The notes: generated by a model from the sequence alone, not told the origin. A stretch of DNA of 64,000 bases from Neisseria weaveri (GCF_900638685.1 NZ_LR134533.1:1-64000), one strand, 5' to 3'. Numbered from the stretch's first letter, positions 28,330-36,544 are shown. Translations and numbers: made by a program.

Positions 28330-28766
28330 TAATTGGAGATAAAATAGATTTTTTTATACAGTTAGATTTACTGGTAAAAGATAGTTATTATTATATGGGT
28401 CCTTTAAATTTTTGGATTGATCAAAAAGCTTATCCGGGAGTAGGAGCTGTTATTACATTAAATAGCCAAATAATGTTATTAAAAGATAATTTAAATATAG
28501 CATTAAGTCATGAATTTAAGGGAAGTAATTTGCCTATTGAACATATTGATTTTGATTATGAGGAGCTATCCGATGAAAATACGATTTATTGGTACTTGGG
28601 AGAATTGGGAGACAATGGTTTGCGTATGAGATGTGAAATTGTAAAAGACACACTGCGTTTATTCTATTCAATGAATCAAGATCCTTTCAAAGTTAAGGAA
28701 ATATCTTTAATTTATTACAAGAAAATTATTGATGATTTATTTGTTTTTTTGAAATGTTTAAAATAA
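28326..28766 (+). CDS. Imm42-like immunity protein, cassette 12
   Basis: This 146-residue protein is a third member of the family at 8614 and 9710 (MIIGDKIDFFIQLD, LNFWIDQKAYP). I chose ATG 28326, which overlaps the tip stop as ATGA; an ATG at 28305 would overlap by 25 bases. It should protect against the cassette 12 tip. An IS1016 end follows four bases after its stop. Confidence 0.75.
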   Translation: MIIGDKIDFFIQLDLLVKDSYYYMGPLNFWIDQKAYPGVGAVITLNSQIMLLKDNLNIALSHEFKGSNLPIEHIDFDYEELSDENTIYWYLGELGDNGLRMRCEIVKDTLRLFYSMNQDPFKVKEISLIYYKKIIDDLFVFLKCLK

Positions 28767-28769
28767 AAA

Positions 28770-28877
28770 GGGGCTTAAGAAGCAAAATTCATTTTAAAGG
28801 ATCTTTACGCAACATTCCCAGCAGCACTTTATACAAATCGTCATGCCCGTGATTGAAGCGGAACTCGGTTTCTTTTA
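28770..28877 (-). mobile_element. IS1016-like remnant
   Basis: The end GGGGCTTAAGAAGC and the next 90 bases match the remnant at 15315 with about one difference, encoding the C-terminal transposase tail on the minus strand. It is cut by the complete IS1595-family element at 28878. Confidence 0.8.
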
Positions 28878-29590
28878 GGGGCTGAAGTAGATTAGCCCTA
28901 AATACCACACCAAAGCCGCAAAGTTTTTAACTGCTGCTTTGGTGTCCCGAAGTTAAAACGAAACTCACATTCTTTCAAGAACAGAGGAAAAGATTTTCGG
29001 TCGATTCCGTTGTATTTGCGCAAGACACGTTTCGCCTGATTCCAAAAATTCTCAATGCCGTTGATATGGTTGTGTCGGTCGGCAAACTTTTTGCTGTGAT
29101 TAATCCTGTGATGGTGAAAACCGCTGACATCCAACACGTCGTAACTGCTCAGGCAGTCCGTATAAACTACGCTATCAGGTGTAATTTTCCTTGTAATAAC
29201 AGGAAATAAACTTTCCTTTCGGGCATTATTCACTACAACCGTATAAATCTTACCTCCACGTTTAAGGATACCGAAAACCACCACTTTACCTGCTGCTCCC
29301 CTACCGCGCTTTCCTTTACGCTTACCGCCGAAATAGCTCTCATCCAATTCTATAGCGCCCTCAAAAACCTGATCTGCTTCCAAAGCCAAATGACGGCTGA
29401 TAACAAGACGGATTTTACGGTAGAAGAGAATAGCCGTATTGTGCTGAATACCCAAGATATCGGCAGCAGAACGTGCGGTTACTTCCAATACAAAATATTC
29501 AAGCAGTTTTCTTTGCAGACTCTTCTTTAACTTACAGTGGGTTATCTTCATTTTGGCAGCCTATCATGACTGCTAATCTACGTCAGCCCC
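28878..29590 (-). mobile_element. IS1595-family insertion sequence, 713 bp
   Basis: Inverted ends GGGGCTGAAGTAGATTAGC and GGGGCTGACGTAGATTAGC bound a single transposase gene. The length fits IS1016-type elements. Left flank is IS1016 remnant and right flank is an unrelated toxin tip, so no clear target duplication is visible, and a deletion or recombination has probably removed it. Confidence 0.85.
28898..29551 (-). CDS. IS1595-family transposase
   Basis: This 217-residue transposase of the ISXO2/IS1016 type moves the element at 28878. It has an N-terminal helix-turn-helix region (ARSAADILGIQHNTA), the ELDESYFGGKRKGKRGRG block with the first catalytic Asp, VVYTDCLSSY with the second Asp, and HINGIENFWNQAKR with the third acidic residue. 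The frame looks intact, and the length is typical, so it may be active. Confidence 0.88.
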   Translation of the reverse strand: MKITHCKLKKSLQRKLLEYFVLEVTARSAADILGIQHNTAILFYRKIRLVISRHLALEADQVFEGAIELDESYFGGKRKGKRGRGAAGKVVVFGILKRGGKIYTVVVNNARKESLFPVITRKITPDSVVYTDCLSSYDVLDVSGFHHHRINHSKKFADRHNHINGIENFWNQAKRVLRKYNGIDRKSFPLFLKECEFRFNFGTPKQQLKTLRLWCGI

Positions 29591-29892
29591 TAAATGTAAG
29601 TATTACGATTAATCAAGATAAAAGTGTTACTTTAACCTTGGCTGGAACAGCGGGAGCTGGAATAGAAGGTTTTGTTGGCGCTACTGCGTCTAATGTTTCT
29701 AGAAATGATGGATATTTTTCAGAAGTTTGTAGTTCCGTAGGTGGCTATATTGTAGGAGGTGTTTGTGCCGGTGCTAATTTAGAAAGGAAAGCACCACTAG
29801 CTGTTACTGGTAAGCTAGGGAGTGGTGTGGCAGCATTTGCCGGGGCGAATATTGGATATCAGAAAACTTTTAATTTAAAATCTCCAAAATAA
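29591..29892 (+). CDS. Orphan cassette 13: Gly-rich tip fragment cut by the IS
   Basis: Reading into this segment from the IS gives about 100 residues without tpsA pretoxin: VSITINQDKSVTLTLAGTAG, then alternating Gly/Ala-rich strands (GVAAFAGANIGYQKTF). The strand-rich, glycine-rich character and a two-span membrane partner downstream suggest an envelope-active toxin tip, but the family is not recognised. The N-terminal part is lost to the IS. Confidence 0.55.
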
Positions 29893-29901
29893 AGAATTAA
29901 A

Positions 29902-30174
29902 ATGGAAAATTTAATATTTATCTTATTTTTTATATATATTGTGTTATTTTTTTGTCAATTTTTGATTTTATATAAGTTGTTTAAAGATGAAAATATAATA
30001 TCAGGATTGTCAGATTATTTCAGTAAATTTAATCAGTTAGGTTTTATAGTATGGAAAATTGCTTTTGGATATAGAAAAATTTCAAATAGAAGAAATCTTC
30101 TTATCTTAAGATTAAATATGATTTTGGCGTTTTTTGTTGTATCTCTGATAATATTTTTTATTTATCAGGATTGA
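29902..30174 (+). CDS. Two-span membrane immunity protein, cassette 13
   Basis: This 90-residue integral membrane protein has spans at about 3-26 (LIFILFFIYIVLFFCQFLI) and 69-87. It starts 9 bases after the tip. Small multi-span partners usually protect against toxins that insert into or act at the inner membrane. Nothing else about the family is recognised. A stem-loop at 30201 follows. Confidence 0.6.
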   Translation: MENLIFILFFIYIVLFFCQFLILYKLFKDENIISGLSDYFSKFNQLGFIVWKIAFGYRKISNRRNLLILRLNMILAFFVVSLIIFFIYQD

Positions 30175-30200
30175 ATTTTTATTAGGGGGTATTGTTAGAA

Positions 30201-30233
30201 GGCTTGCGAAGCGGTTTTTTAGCTTCTCAAGCC
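30201..30233 (+). terminator. Stem-loop after cassette 13
   Basis: GGCTTGCGAAGC pairs with GCTTCTCAAGCC around a T-rich loop. It is not DUS-based, unlike most terminators in the array. Confidence 0.5.
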
Positions 30234-30309
30234 ATTTTGACAAATGGTTTAGTAAAAATTATAAGGACTTGTAAAATGAATCTAATGAATCTATACGTTT
30301 TTTATCTGA

Positions 30310-30914
30310 ACACCAGGGGCTAACTCAACATCTCAATATGAAAAGCTCAGCCGAGAAAATAAAAGTATTTTAAATCGTTACAATGCAATAATTTAAGAAA
30401 CTTAGTTGATACTACTACTTATAATGGCAAGAAAGATTATTGGTATCCAACTGGTGTAAAACTCTCGGCTTCTACTGAAGCTGCACTTTATGTAGGTTTT
30501 GGTGGGAATATAAAAGTAAATTTTACAATAGGGAATAGAGGAGCAAGTGCCCAACTTGAAGGGGGAGCGGGAACAGGTATAGGTGTTAAAGTAAAAGCAG
30601 GAAAATGGGAAAAAGAAAACAGTGATATAGGAGTATCTACTGATATTACAATTGTAGAAAAAACTTTTGGGGTGCGTGCTAAGGATCATAATTCTACATT
30701 ATCGACCAAAGCTTCTGCAGAAGGTTATTTTGGACCTCTTGTTGTGGGTTCTGAAATTGAAGGGGGAAGAGAGTATGAAAGCAAGAATAAATCTTCAATT
30801 TATAAACATATCACCAGTAAAGCAGAAATCAAACCACAAGTAGGTGTTGGCGTTGTCGCGAAATGGGATTTTTTAAATTATAGGACAAAAAAATATGAGA
30901 AAAAATTACGATGA
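30310..30914 (+). pseudogene. Orphan cassette 14: broken Gly-rich, β-strand-rich tip
   Basis: An opening piece TPGANSTSQYEKLSRENK (from 30310) stops near 30391, and the continuation runs one frame over: NLVDTTTYNGKKDYWYPTG, then strands such as ALYVGFGGNIKVNFTIG and ASAQLEGGAGTGIGVKVKAG. It ends in VGVGVVAKWDFLNYRTKK. The part from 30672 is an uninterrupted frame from a GTG. The repeating amphipathic strands and membrane-spanning partner again suggest an envelope-acting toxin. The activity is unknown. Confidence 0.6.
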
Positions 30915-31332
30915 AGAAGATACATACTTCATACCAAAAAATAAAGAAGCTGAGTTAGAGATAGCTAGAAAATTTCAAAGAAGATTGTTTTTATCTAAAT
31001 TATTTTTCCCCTATTCAATACTGATGGCTATTTTATTGATTTTGGAAAAGTATAAAATAATTGGCAATGAACGCACAAATGATTCACTATTTATTTGGTT
31101 AATAATAATATTTTGGGGGTTGGCTTTATATAGTATTATTTCAACAATGATACTGGGGAAATGCCCTTATTGCCAAAATTTTCAGCAGCTTAATGGAAAA
31201 GTTAAAGGTCTTGATGAGAAAAGTATTTTTTATACTAAAGGTGTTTCTCCATTTATAAAATATTGTAATAAGTGTAAAGCACCTCTATCTGAGAAAGCTG
31301 TAAGAGAGGTTTATCATAAACATAATTCTTAA
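30895..31332 (+). CDS. Membrane immunity protein with zinc-ribbon cysteines, cassette 14
   Basis: This 145-residue protein overlaps the tip by 20 bases. Two membrane spans (about 38-52 and 65-84) are followed by CPYCQNFQQL and CNKCKAPL, a four-cysteine zinc-ribbon arrangement. Together with the 18838 and 29902 proteins it makes three membrane-type immunity partners in the array. Function is inferred from position. The DUS-like terminator at 31362 follows. Confidence 0.6.
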   Translation: MRKNYDEEDTYFIPKNKEAELEIARKFQRRLFLSKLFFPYSILMAILLILEKYKIIGNERTNDSLFIWLIIIFWGLALYSIISTMILGKCPYCQNFQQLNGKVKGLDEKSIFYTKGVSPFIKYCNKCKAPLSEKAVREVYHKHNS

Positions 31333-31361
31333 TTAAGACATATTTAATCTATAACATCTTG

Positions 31362-31396
31362 AGGTCGTTTGAAAATTTTTACTTTTCAAACGACCT
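31362..31396. terminator. Variant-DUS inverted-repeat terminator
   Basis: AGGTCGTTTGAAAA and its complement enclose a short loop. The word differs from AG-DUS at two positions, like the one at 26110. Confidence 0.7.
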
Positions 31397-31520
31397 TATT
31401 TTAAAGAAAAAACAATTATTTTTGCTAATTATAATTAAGTAAACTAAACAGTTTTTTCTTTAGGTACAGTCCTAGCTAGAGTTTTCAAGAGAGTTGTAAG
31501 TAAAGGGAAATCGCTTTCAG

Positions 31521-32942
31521 GTGACAGACTCCCGCTCAGGCCGTCTGAACAACACTTTCGATAAAGAAAGGGTGCAGAAAGAGCTGGATATCCAACGGGA
31601 GGTAACACAGCAGTTCGGCAGCAACATCGGCTATGTAAAAAGCCGAGTGAACCAACGCATAGAAGGATTGAAAGCCGCGAGGGAAGCAGGGCGGATCAGC
31701 CAAGAAGAATACGATAAAAAAGTTCAGAGCCTGCAATACCTGAATATAGGCTTAAGCAGTGCGTCGGCAGCTTTATCCGCCCCGACCGACAGCGCATTGG
31801 GTCTTGCCGCTTCCGCGGCCAACCCCGTTGTGTCCTACCATATCGGCCAACACTTCAAACAGAACGACGAACTGAACCAACTCGACGGCGGCAAACGTCC
31901 GGGAGAAGGCAGCAAAGAACACATCGCCCTGCATACCCTTAGCGGTTTGCTGACCGGTGCGGCCAACGGCAGCCATGCTGTTGTGAGCGGGCTGTCTGCG
32001 GGGGGAGCGGAATTATTGGCACCGACATTGGCACAAAGCCTGTACGGTAAGTCTCCCAAAGAGCTGACGGCGGAAGAAAAAGCGAATATCGGTTCGTTGG
32101 CCGGAGTATTCGGTGCGGCGGTAGGCGCGGCATCGGGGGATGTTGCGGGTGCGGTAGTGGGCAGTCAGGTTGCGCAGAGTGCGGTGGAGAATAATAATTC
32201 TGCCATACGCACGCTACCGAACCGACATTTGCAAAGACAACAAAGGATAGAATTAACAGCGGATGCTGTAGATGAATTGTTTGCGTTATTAATGGGTAAT
32301 GTAGGAGATATCAAAAGGGGCTGGGCACAGTTAAGTTATGAGACCAAATATGAAAAATTAATTGAGTCACAACAGCAATTAGAGAGATTGGGTTACCGAG
32401 TACCGTTAGTGGCTTTTTTAGATAGAAATGGTAATCAAAGAGTTGATCTTGAGGCCAGTAAAAAGAACATATCTTATGCACTCTCAAGGCTGAGTAATGC
32501 TTCTCAGTCTGAGAAAGCGGCATTTAAAGAAGCAAAAAGATCAGGACATATTTTAAAAAATGATAAGCCTTTGGCTGTGAGGGCGGTAACTTATCGTGAT
32601 CCTGCTCGTAATATGAGTAGAACCCAAGCTATGGAGTATTTATATCAAAATACCAAAGGAGAATATGTTGTTTTACAAAGGCATCATTTAGGACATATGT
32701 ATTTAGTAGATATGCATGGAAAAATAATAGATACTAAATCTTCACAACCTGCACATTGGAATGTGAGACATTATCCTGAAAAAGTAAAAGTTGATCCCAA
32801 TATTTGGGCTAGTATAATTGAATCTGATTTAATTTCAAATTTTCCAGATCGTAGTAAATATGGAGAAGCGATAAATTATCCTAAAGATCGTAATATTCCT
32901 GACCATATTCCATATTCTACACAACCTAAAAAGATAAAATAA
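31521..32942 (+). CDS. Orphan cassette 15: VENN pretoxin with toxin tip (allele B)
   Basis: The cassette starts a few bases before the DUS at 31538 and is nearly identical to cassette 4 through VENN and the NNSAIRTLPNRHLQRQQ segment up to TYRDPAR. After that the tip diverges: NMSRTQAMEYLYQNTKGEY, VLQRHHLGHMYLVDMHG, then shared SSQPAHWNVRHYP, then a divergent end. The frame opens in non-homologous sequence, so the start shown is nominal. It forms an allelic pair with cassette 4. The immunity start overlaps the stop by one base. Confidence 0.8.
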   Translation: MTDSRSGRLNNTFDKERVQKELDIQREVTQQFGSNIGYVKSRVNQRIEGLKAAREAGRISQEEYDKKVQSLQYLNIGLSSASAALSAPTDSALGLAASAANPVVSYHIGQHFKQNDELNQLDGGKRPGEGSKEHIALHTLSGLLTGAANGSHAVVSGLSAGGAELLAPTLAQSLYGKSPKELTAEEKANIGSLAGVFGAAVGAASGDVAGAVVGSQVAQSAVENNNSAIRTLPNRHLQRQQRIELTADAVDELFALLMGNVGDIKRGWAQLSYETKYEKLIESQQQLERLGYRVPLVAFLDRNGNQRVDLEASKKNISYALSRLSNASQSEKAAFKEAKRSGHILKNDKPLAVRAVTYRDPARNMSRTQAMEYLYQNTKGEYVVLQRHHLGHMYLVDMHGKIIDTKSSQPAHWNVRHYPEKVKVDPNIWASIIESDLISNFPDRSKYGEAINYPKDRNIPDHIPYSTQPKKIK

Positions 32943-33388
32943 TGCAGAAAAAATTTTTAAATTATCTTAAGATTTATAGAAGTGTTCCTGTTAGAACAGC
33001 AAAAAAATGGTTATATATTTTAAAAAGCTGTTGGAATAATATTTTTGACCAACAAACTTTTATTGGGAAAGCAAATTTCTATTTAAGTGATGACACATAT
33101 TTAACTATGAGCTTAATGTTACCTCCCGTTGAGAGTAATAGTAGCCCGTTTATTGGTAAGTCATTTATAATTACTCTTAATACTCAAATCATATCTTATG
33201 ATAAAGATATATATTCTTTATTAGGAATGGAGTTGTATGATATTTTCATTTTGTTTAAAAATGAGGGTGACGATTTATTTGAAATATTATTTACTTTGAA
33301 AGATAAAATTGTGAAAATAAATTCAAAAGAAATATTTATTAACTCGTTATATAAAAAAGATGGTGATAATTATAAAATGGTTTATTGA
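32942..33388 (+). CDS. Immunity protein, cassette 15 (allele B)
   Basis: This 148-residue paralogue of the 14863 protein shares a KKWLYILKSCWNNIFD helix, LMLPPVES and a C-terminal NSLYKKDGDNYK. The rest is widely diverged, matching the divergence of the tip. It starts on the last base of the tip stop. The terminator at 33481 follows. Confidence 0.72.
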   Translation: MQKKFLNYLKIYRSVPVRTAKKWLYILKSCWNNIFDQQTFIGKANFYLSDDTYLTMSLMLPPVESNSSPFIGKSFIITLNTQIISYDKDIYSLLGMELYDIFILFKNEGDDLFEILFTLKDKIVKINSKEIFINSLYKKDGDNYKMVY

Positions 33389-33771
33389 GATTTAATGAAA
33401 TTTACCATAAAACTATATAAAAGAATTTAAATTATATGTAGATACAGGTCTTTGTATGTAGTGTTTATATGATTTCCAACGCTGCCTGAAAACATCTCAA
33501 TTTTTCAGGCAGCATTTATTTATGTATTGTGAAATAACCCACACCAACATCCGCACCGAAACCGCGACCGTCAGCTTAGGCCGAGACCTTTGCAAAACCC
33601 CCAGATGCGGATGCAGTTGTTGACACCTTAGGCGGAGCGGCCGTCGGGTTTGCCGTAGGCGGCAACACCGCCGCAGCGATAGCGGGATGGAATACCGACA
33701 GGTTTAACCGACAGCTGCATCCGAATGAATATGCCACGGCAAAACGCTATTCCGAACAGATTGCAGCAGAA
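33389..33771. other. Spacer with tpsA scrap, IS-end scrap and pretoxin start
   Basis: After the terminator, 33541-33580 is a scrap matching tpsA near 6932 (the coding for DIRTETA). From 33583 to about 33618 lies an IS end (GAGACCTTTGCAAAACCC, then CAGATGCGGATGCAGTT), which matches one arm of the 12550 element. From about 33620 the cassette 16 pretoxin begins in frame (GFAVGGNTAAAIAGWN). Confidence 0.65.
33481..33513. terminator. Inverted-repeat terminator with GCTGCCTGAA core
   Basis: GCTGCCTGAAAA pairs with its complement. The core is the DUS dialect reported for Kingella/Simonsiella-type species, not the GCCGTCTGAA used elsewhere. Confidence 0.75.
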
Positions 33772-34704
33772 TTGAGCAAACGGGAAAAACGCCAAGTTAC
33801 GAAAGAAGAAGCCGAAGCAAGAATTATCCGGCAGATGCTCAGAAACGTAGACGAAGCTACGGCAAAAGCGGACTTGTTCAAAAGAGACGACAATATCGTT
33901 TCACTAATGGGTGCTTATTTGCCGAAACGGGATAAGCATTACCAAGATTCGGCCTACAACAGCCGTTACAATGCCGCCTACGGCTCTGTTTTAAATCATG
34001 CCGCCCGTTATAAACATTTCGGCAGAACACCGGAAGAAATCAACAGCTACAACCGCCATGTTGTTACCGACATACCGAAAGCGATAGTGAATGTGGGGAT
34101 AGGCGCATACGAATCGGCGGCGAACTTGGCCAACGGTTCGGTATTTGCGGAAGACCCTGCTTATGCGCGTATAGGCAGAATCGGTTACGGCATACCGGAG
34201 TACGGTAATGCGTTGGAGACGGTAGGCAGTTTGGGATTGGGAGCTTATGCGTTGGGTAGGGGTAATCTTGCTAGTAAGGCTCATGCGACAACTGTTGAGT
34301 CTAAGCAGTTGAATATTTCTATACGCAGGCCGACGGCGAGGCAATCTGAAATAGATGTAGGTGGGAATTTACCAACAAATGCAAGGGCACAGGTAAGTTT
34401 TAAAAATGGTAAAGAAGTGCCTTATGGAACAAAAGGTAGTGTACGTCCTGATTGGTGTATTGGAAATGTTTGCAGTATTGAAGTAAAAAACTATGATATT
34501 CATACTAATAGAGTGGCTTTAGTAAACAGTGTTTCTAAACAGTTGATAAAAAAAAGCCATTTACCCTTAGGGATGAAACAGGAAATATGGATTGATTTAA
34601 GAGGACAATCAAGCTCAATTAGAGACAGAGTAGATATCCAAAATAAAATTTATAAGAAATCTAATGGAATTATCCAAATTGAAGATATTAAATTTATGCA
34701 ATAA
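33772..34704 (+). CDS. Orphan cassette 16: PD-(D/E)XK-like nuclease tip
   Basis: This shares the RQLHPNEYATAKRYSEQ / EEAEARIIRQML / DIPKAI pretoxin of cassettes 6-8, with homology from about 33620 and TTG 33772 as first start. The tip holds RPTARQSEIDVGGNLP, AQVSFKNGKEVPYGTKG, then SVRPDWCIGN and SIEVKNYDI. An Asp followed by E-V-K is the PD-(D/E)XK nuclease signature. HLPLGMKQEIWIDLRGQ completes a restriction-endonuclease-like core. It is predicted to be a DNase or tRNase, and this is inference from motif order. The immunity gene follows after 22 bases. Confidence 0.8.
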   Translation: MSKREKRQVTKEEAEARIIRQMLRNVDEATAKADLFKRDDNIVSLMGAYLPKRDKHYQDSAYNSRYNAAYGSVLNHAARYKHFGRTPEEINSYNRHVVTDIPKAIVNVGIGAYESAANLANGSVFAEDPAYARIGRIGYGIPEYGNALETVGSLGLGAYALGRGNLASKAHATTVESKQLNISIRRPTARQSEIDVGGNLPTNARAQVSFKNGKEVPYGTKGSVRPDWCIGNVCSIEVKNYDIHTNRVALVNSVSKQLIKKSHLPLGMKQEIWIDLRGQSSSIRDRVDIQNKIYKKSNGIIQIEDIKFMQ

Positions 34705-34726
34705 CTAATTTTTCGGGAATATTTTT

Positions 34727-35185
34727 ATGCTATTAGCAGGATTTGTTACTCCAACTACTGTTTTTTTAACTGAATCATACGAAAGAGATTTTTTAAATGA
34801 TATGTTTAAAAAGTTAAATAAATTTATTAAAAAAGAAAAAATTGATGATGGAGATTTAATCTCTGACAGGCTTTATAGGAGATATATAAGGTTTTCGGAA
34901 GTTGAAAAAGCTGAAAGTATTTTGAGAGCAATTGAGATAGATTTTCTTAATGAAAATGAAGATAATAGGCAAAGATATCAAATGTTTTTTGACACGTTTT
35001 ATAAGTGTGCGGAAGAAATGAAATATTTGCTGGAAATCGGTAGAGAATATGGAAGATTACAAATTGGTTTGGTAGAACTTCCTTATTCAGCTGAAGAAAA
35101 ACAATTATCTAATGAATATTATGATAGTTTGCCAAGTAATGTTGAGCCAGTATGGATGCGCAGTCATTTATTAATTAATAAATAG
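34727..35185 (+). CDS. Immunity protein, cassette 16
   Basis: This 152-residue helical, charged protein (FLNDMFKKLNKFIKKEK, IEIDFLNENEDN) follows the nuclease-type tip, with a GGGAATATTTTT stretch before the ATG. No family is recognised. Its stop joins directly to a tpsA fragment encoding DYKQWLSGDYMLKAL. Confidence 0.65.
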   Translation: MLLAGFVTPTTVFLTESYERDFLNDMFKKLNKFIKKEKIDDGDLISDRLYRRYIRFSEVEKAESILRAIEIDFLNENEDNRQRYQMFFDTFYKCAEEMKYLLEIGREYGRLQIGLVELPYSAEEKQLSNEYYDSLPSNVEPVWMRSHLLINK

Positions 35186-35919
35186 ACTACAAACAATGGC
35201 TGTCGGGCGACTATATGCTGAAAGCCTTGGCAGTGGATCCCGCATCCACCCACAAGCGTTTGGGTGACGGCTATTACGAGCAGCGACTGGTCAACGAACA
35301 AATCGCCAAGCTCACGGGCTACCGCCGTTTGGACGGCTACGGCAGCGACGAAGAGCAGTTTAAAGCCTTAATGGACGCGGGCATTACCGTGGCCAAGCAG
35401 TTCAATCTCGTACCGGGTATCGCCTTAACGTCCGAGCAAGTGGCTTTGCTCACTTCCGATATCCTGTGGCTGGAAAACCAAACCGTTACCCTTGCCGACG
35501 GCAGCACCAAAACGGTTTTAGCACCTAAGGTATATACCGTAGTACGCAAAGGCGACTTGAATGCGGCCGGCGGTTTGATCAGTGCTTCGGCCATCGCATT
35601 GAAAGCTGAAAATATCGACAATCAGGGCACTTTGGGCACACGGGAGACAGTCAGACTTGATGCGCAAAACATCCGTTTGGGCGGCAATGTTGCCTCATCT
35701 GCGGTGGTTGCCACAGCTTCAGACGGCCTTAAAGCAGACGGCAAAGTGGAAGCTGCCAACCTGATTGCCCTCAAAGGCAAAGACATAACCATTGAAAGCA
35801 GCACCGTTTCAGCAGGAAATGAGCGCAACGGTTCGACTTCGCTGAACCGCCAAGCCGGTCTGTATCTGAACGGTTCGCAAGGCGCAGGTGTTTGCACTCA
35901 TGAGCATTGGCCGGAGTGA
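35186..35919 (+). pseudogene. tpsA internal fragment (Tyr/Pro region and second repeat block)
   Basis: About 690 bases match tpsA 3406-4100: DYKQWLSGDYMLKAL, YEQRLVNEQIAKLTGY, ENIDNQGTLGTRETV and SLNRQAGLYLNGS. Homology ends at 35878 inside that last motif, where an IS5-family remnant begins. The frame runs on into the IS by chance. It has no tip and no immunity gene. Its left edge falls just downstream of the putative receptor-binding block of tpsA. Confidence 0.85.
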
Positions 35920-36544
35920 TGTGCAGTTTCTCGATATAGCCGTCCGCATCGGTGCGGGTGTGTTGTTTATAGCCCGGATGGAAGCGGCCGTCTTTTTTGA
36001 TCCACCCGGCATCCGGGTCTTTGCCGGGGGTGGTTTCGCCACAGACAACGCCTTCGTCATCCACTTCGATGGCCTGACGCTGTTTGCCGCCGGCCGTCTG
36101 AATAATGGTGGCGTCAACGATGGCGGCGGATGCTTTCTCTACTTTTAAGCCCTGGTCAGTCAGTTGGCGGTTAATCAGATCCAGCAGTCCGGCCAGGGTG
36201 TTGTCTTGAGCCAGCCAGTTGCGGAAACGGCAGAGGGTGCTGTGGTCGGGAATGCGGAAGTCGTCGAAGCGGCAGAAGAGTTGGAAATCGATGCGGGTGA
36301 TGAGGCTGTATTCGAGTTCGGGGTCGGAAAGGCTGTGCCATTGGCCGAGCAGGATGGCTTTGAACATGGAGAGCAAAGGATAGGCGGGACGGCCGCCGTT
36401 GTCGCGCATGTAGCGGGTTTTGCGGCCGGTGAGGTATTGTTCGATGGGTGTCCGGTCAAGAATACGGTCGAGTTTGATGAGTGGGAAGCGGTCGAGATGT
36501 TTTTCGATGTGGTTGAGGGCATCGGTGTGTAAAAAGCTGCTCAT
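35879..36544 (-). pseudogene. IS5-family transposase, C-terminally truncated
   Basis: From ATG 36544 (MSSFLHTDALNHIEKHLD) the frame runs through GGRPAYPLLSMFKAILLGQW, ELEYSLITRIDFQLFCRF and DHSTLCRFRNWL, the DUF772-type N-terminal domain. It continues into AAIVDATIIQT with the first catalytic Asp, then KQHTRTDADGYI. The break at 35879 falls after ANAHECKHL, before the remaining catalytic residues, so it cannot encode an active enzyme. Confidence 0.82.

Noticed and set aside
28870..29598. Eight-base target duplication around the IS1595-family element
   Set aside because: The flanks (TTCTTTTA and TAAATGTA) do not match; the right flank belongs to a different sequence, so a later rearrangement is more likely.
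9331..35185. Repeated segments considered as a CRISPR array or tandem repeat
   Set aside because: The repeats are long coding pieces of tpsA with unequal spacing, not short repeats with uniform spacers.
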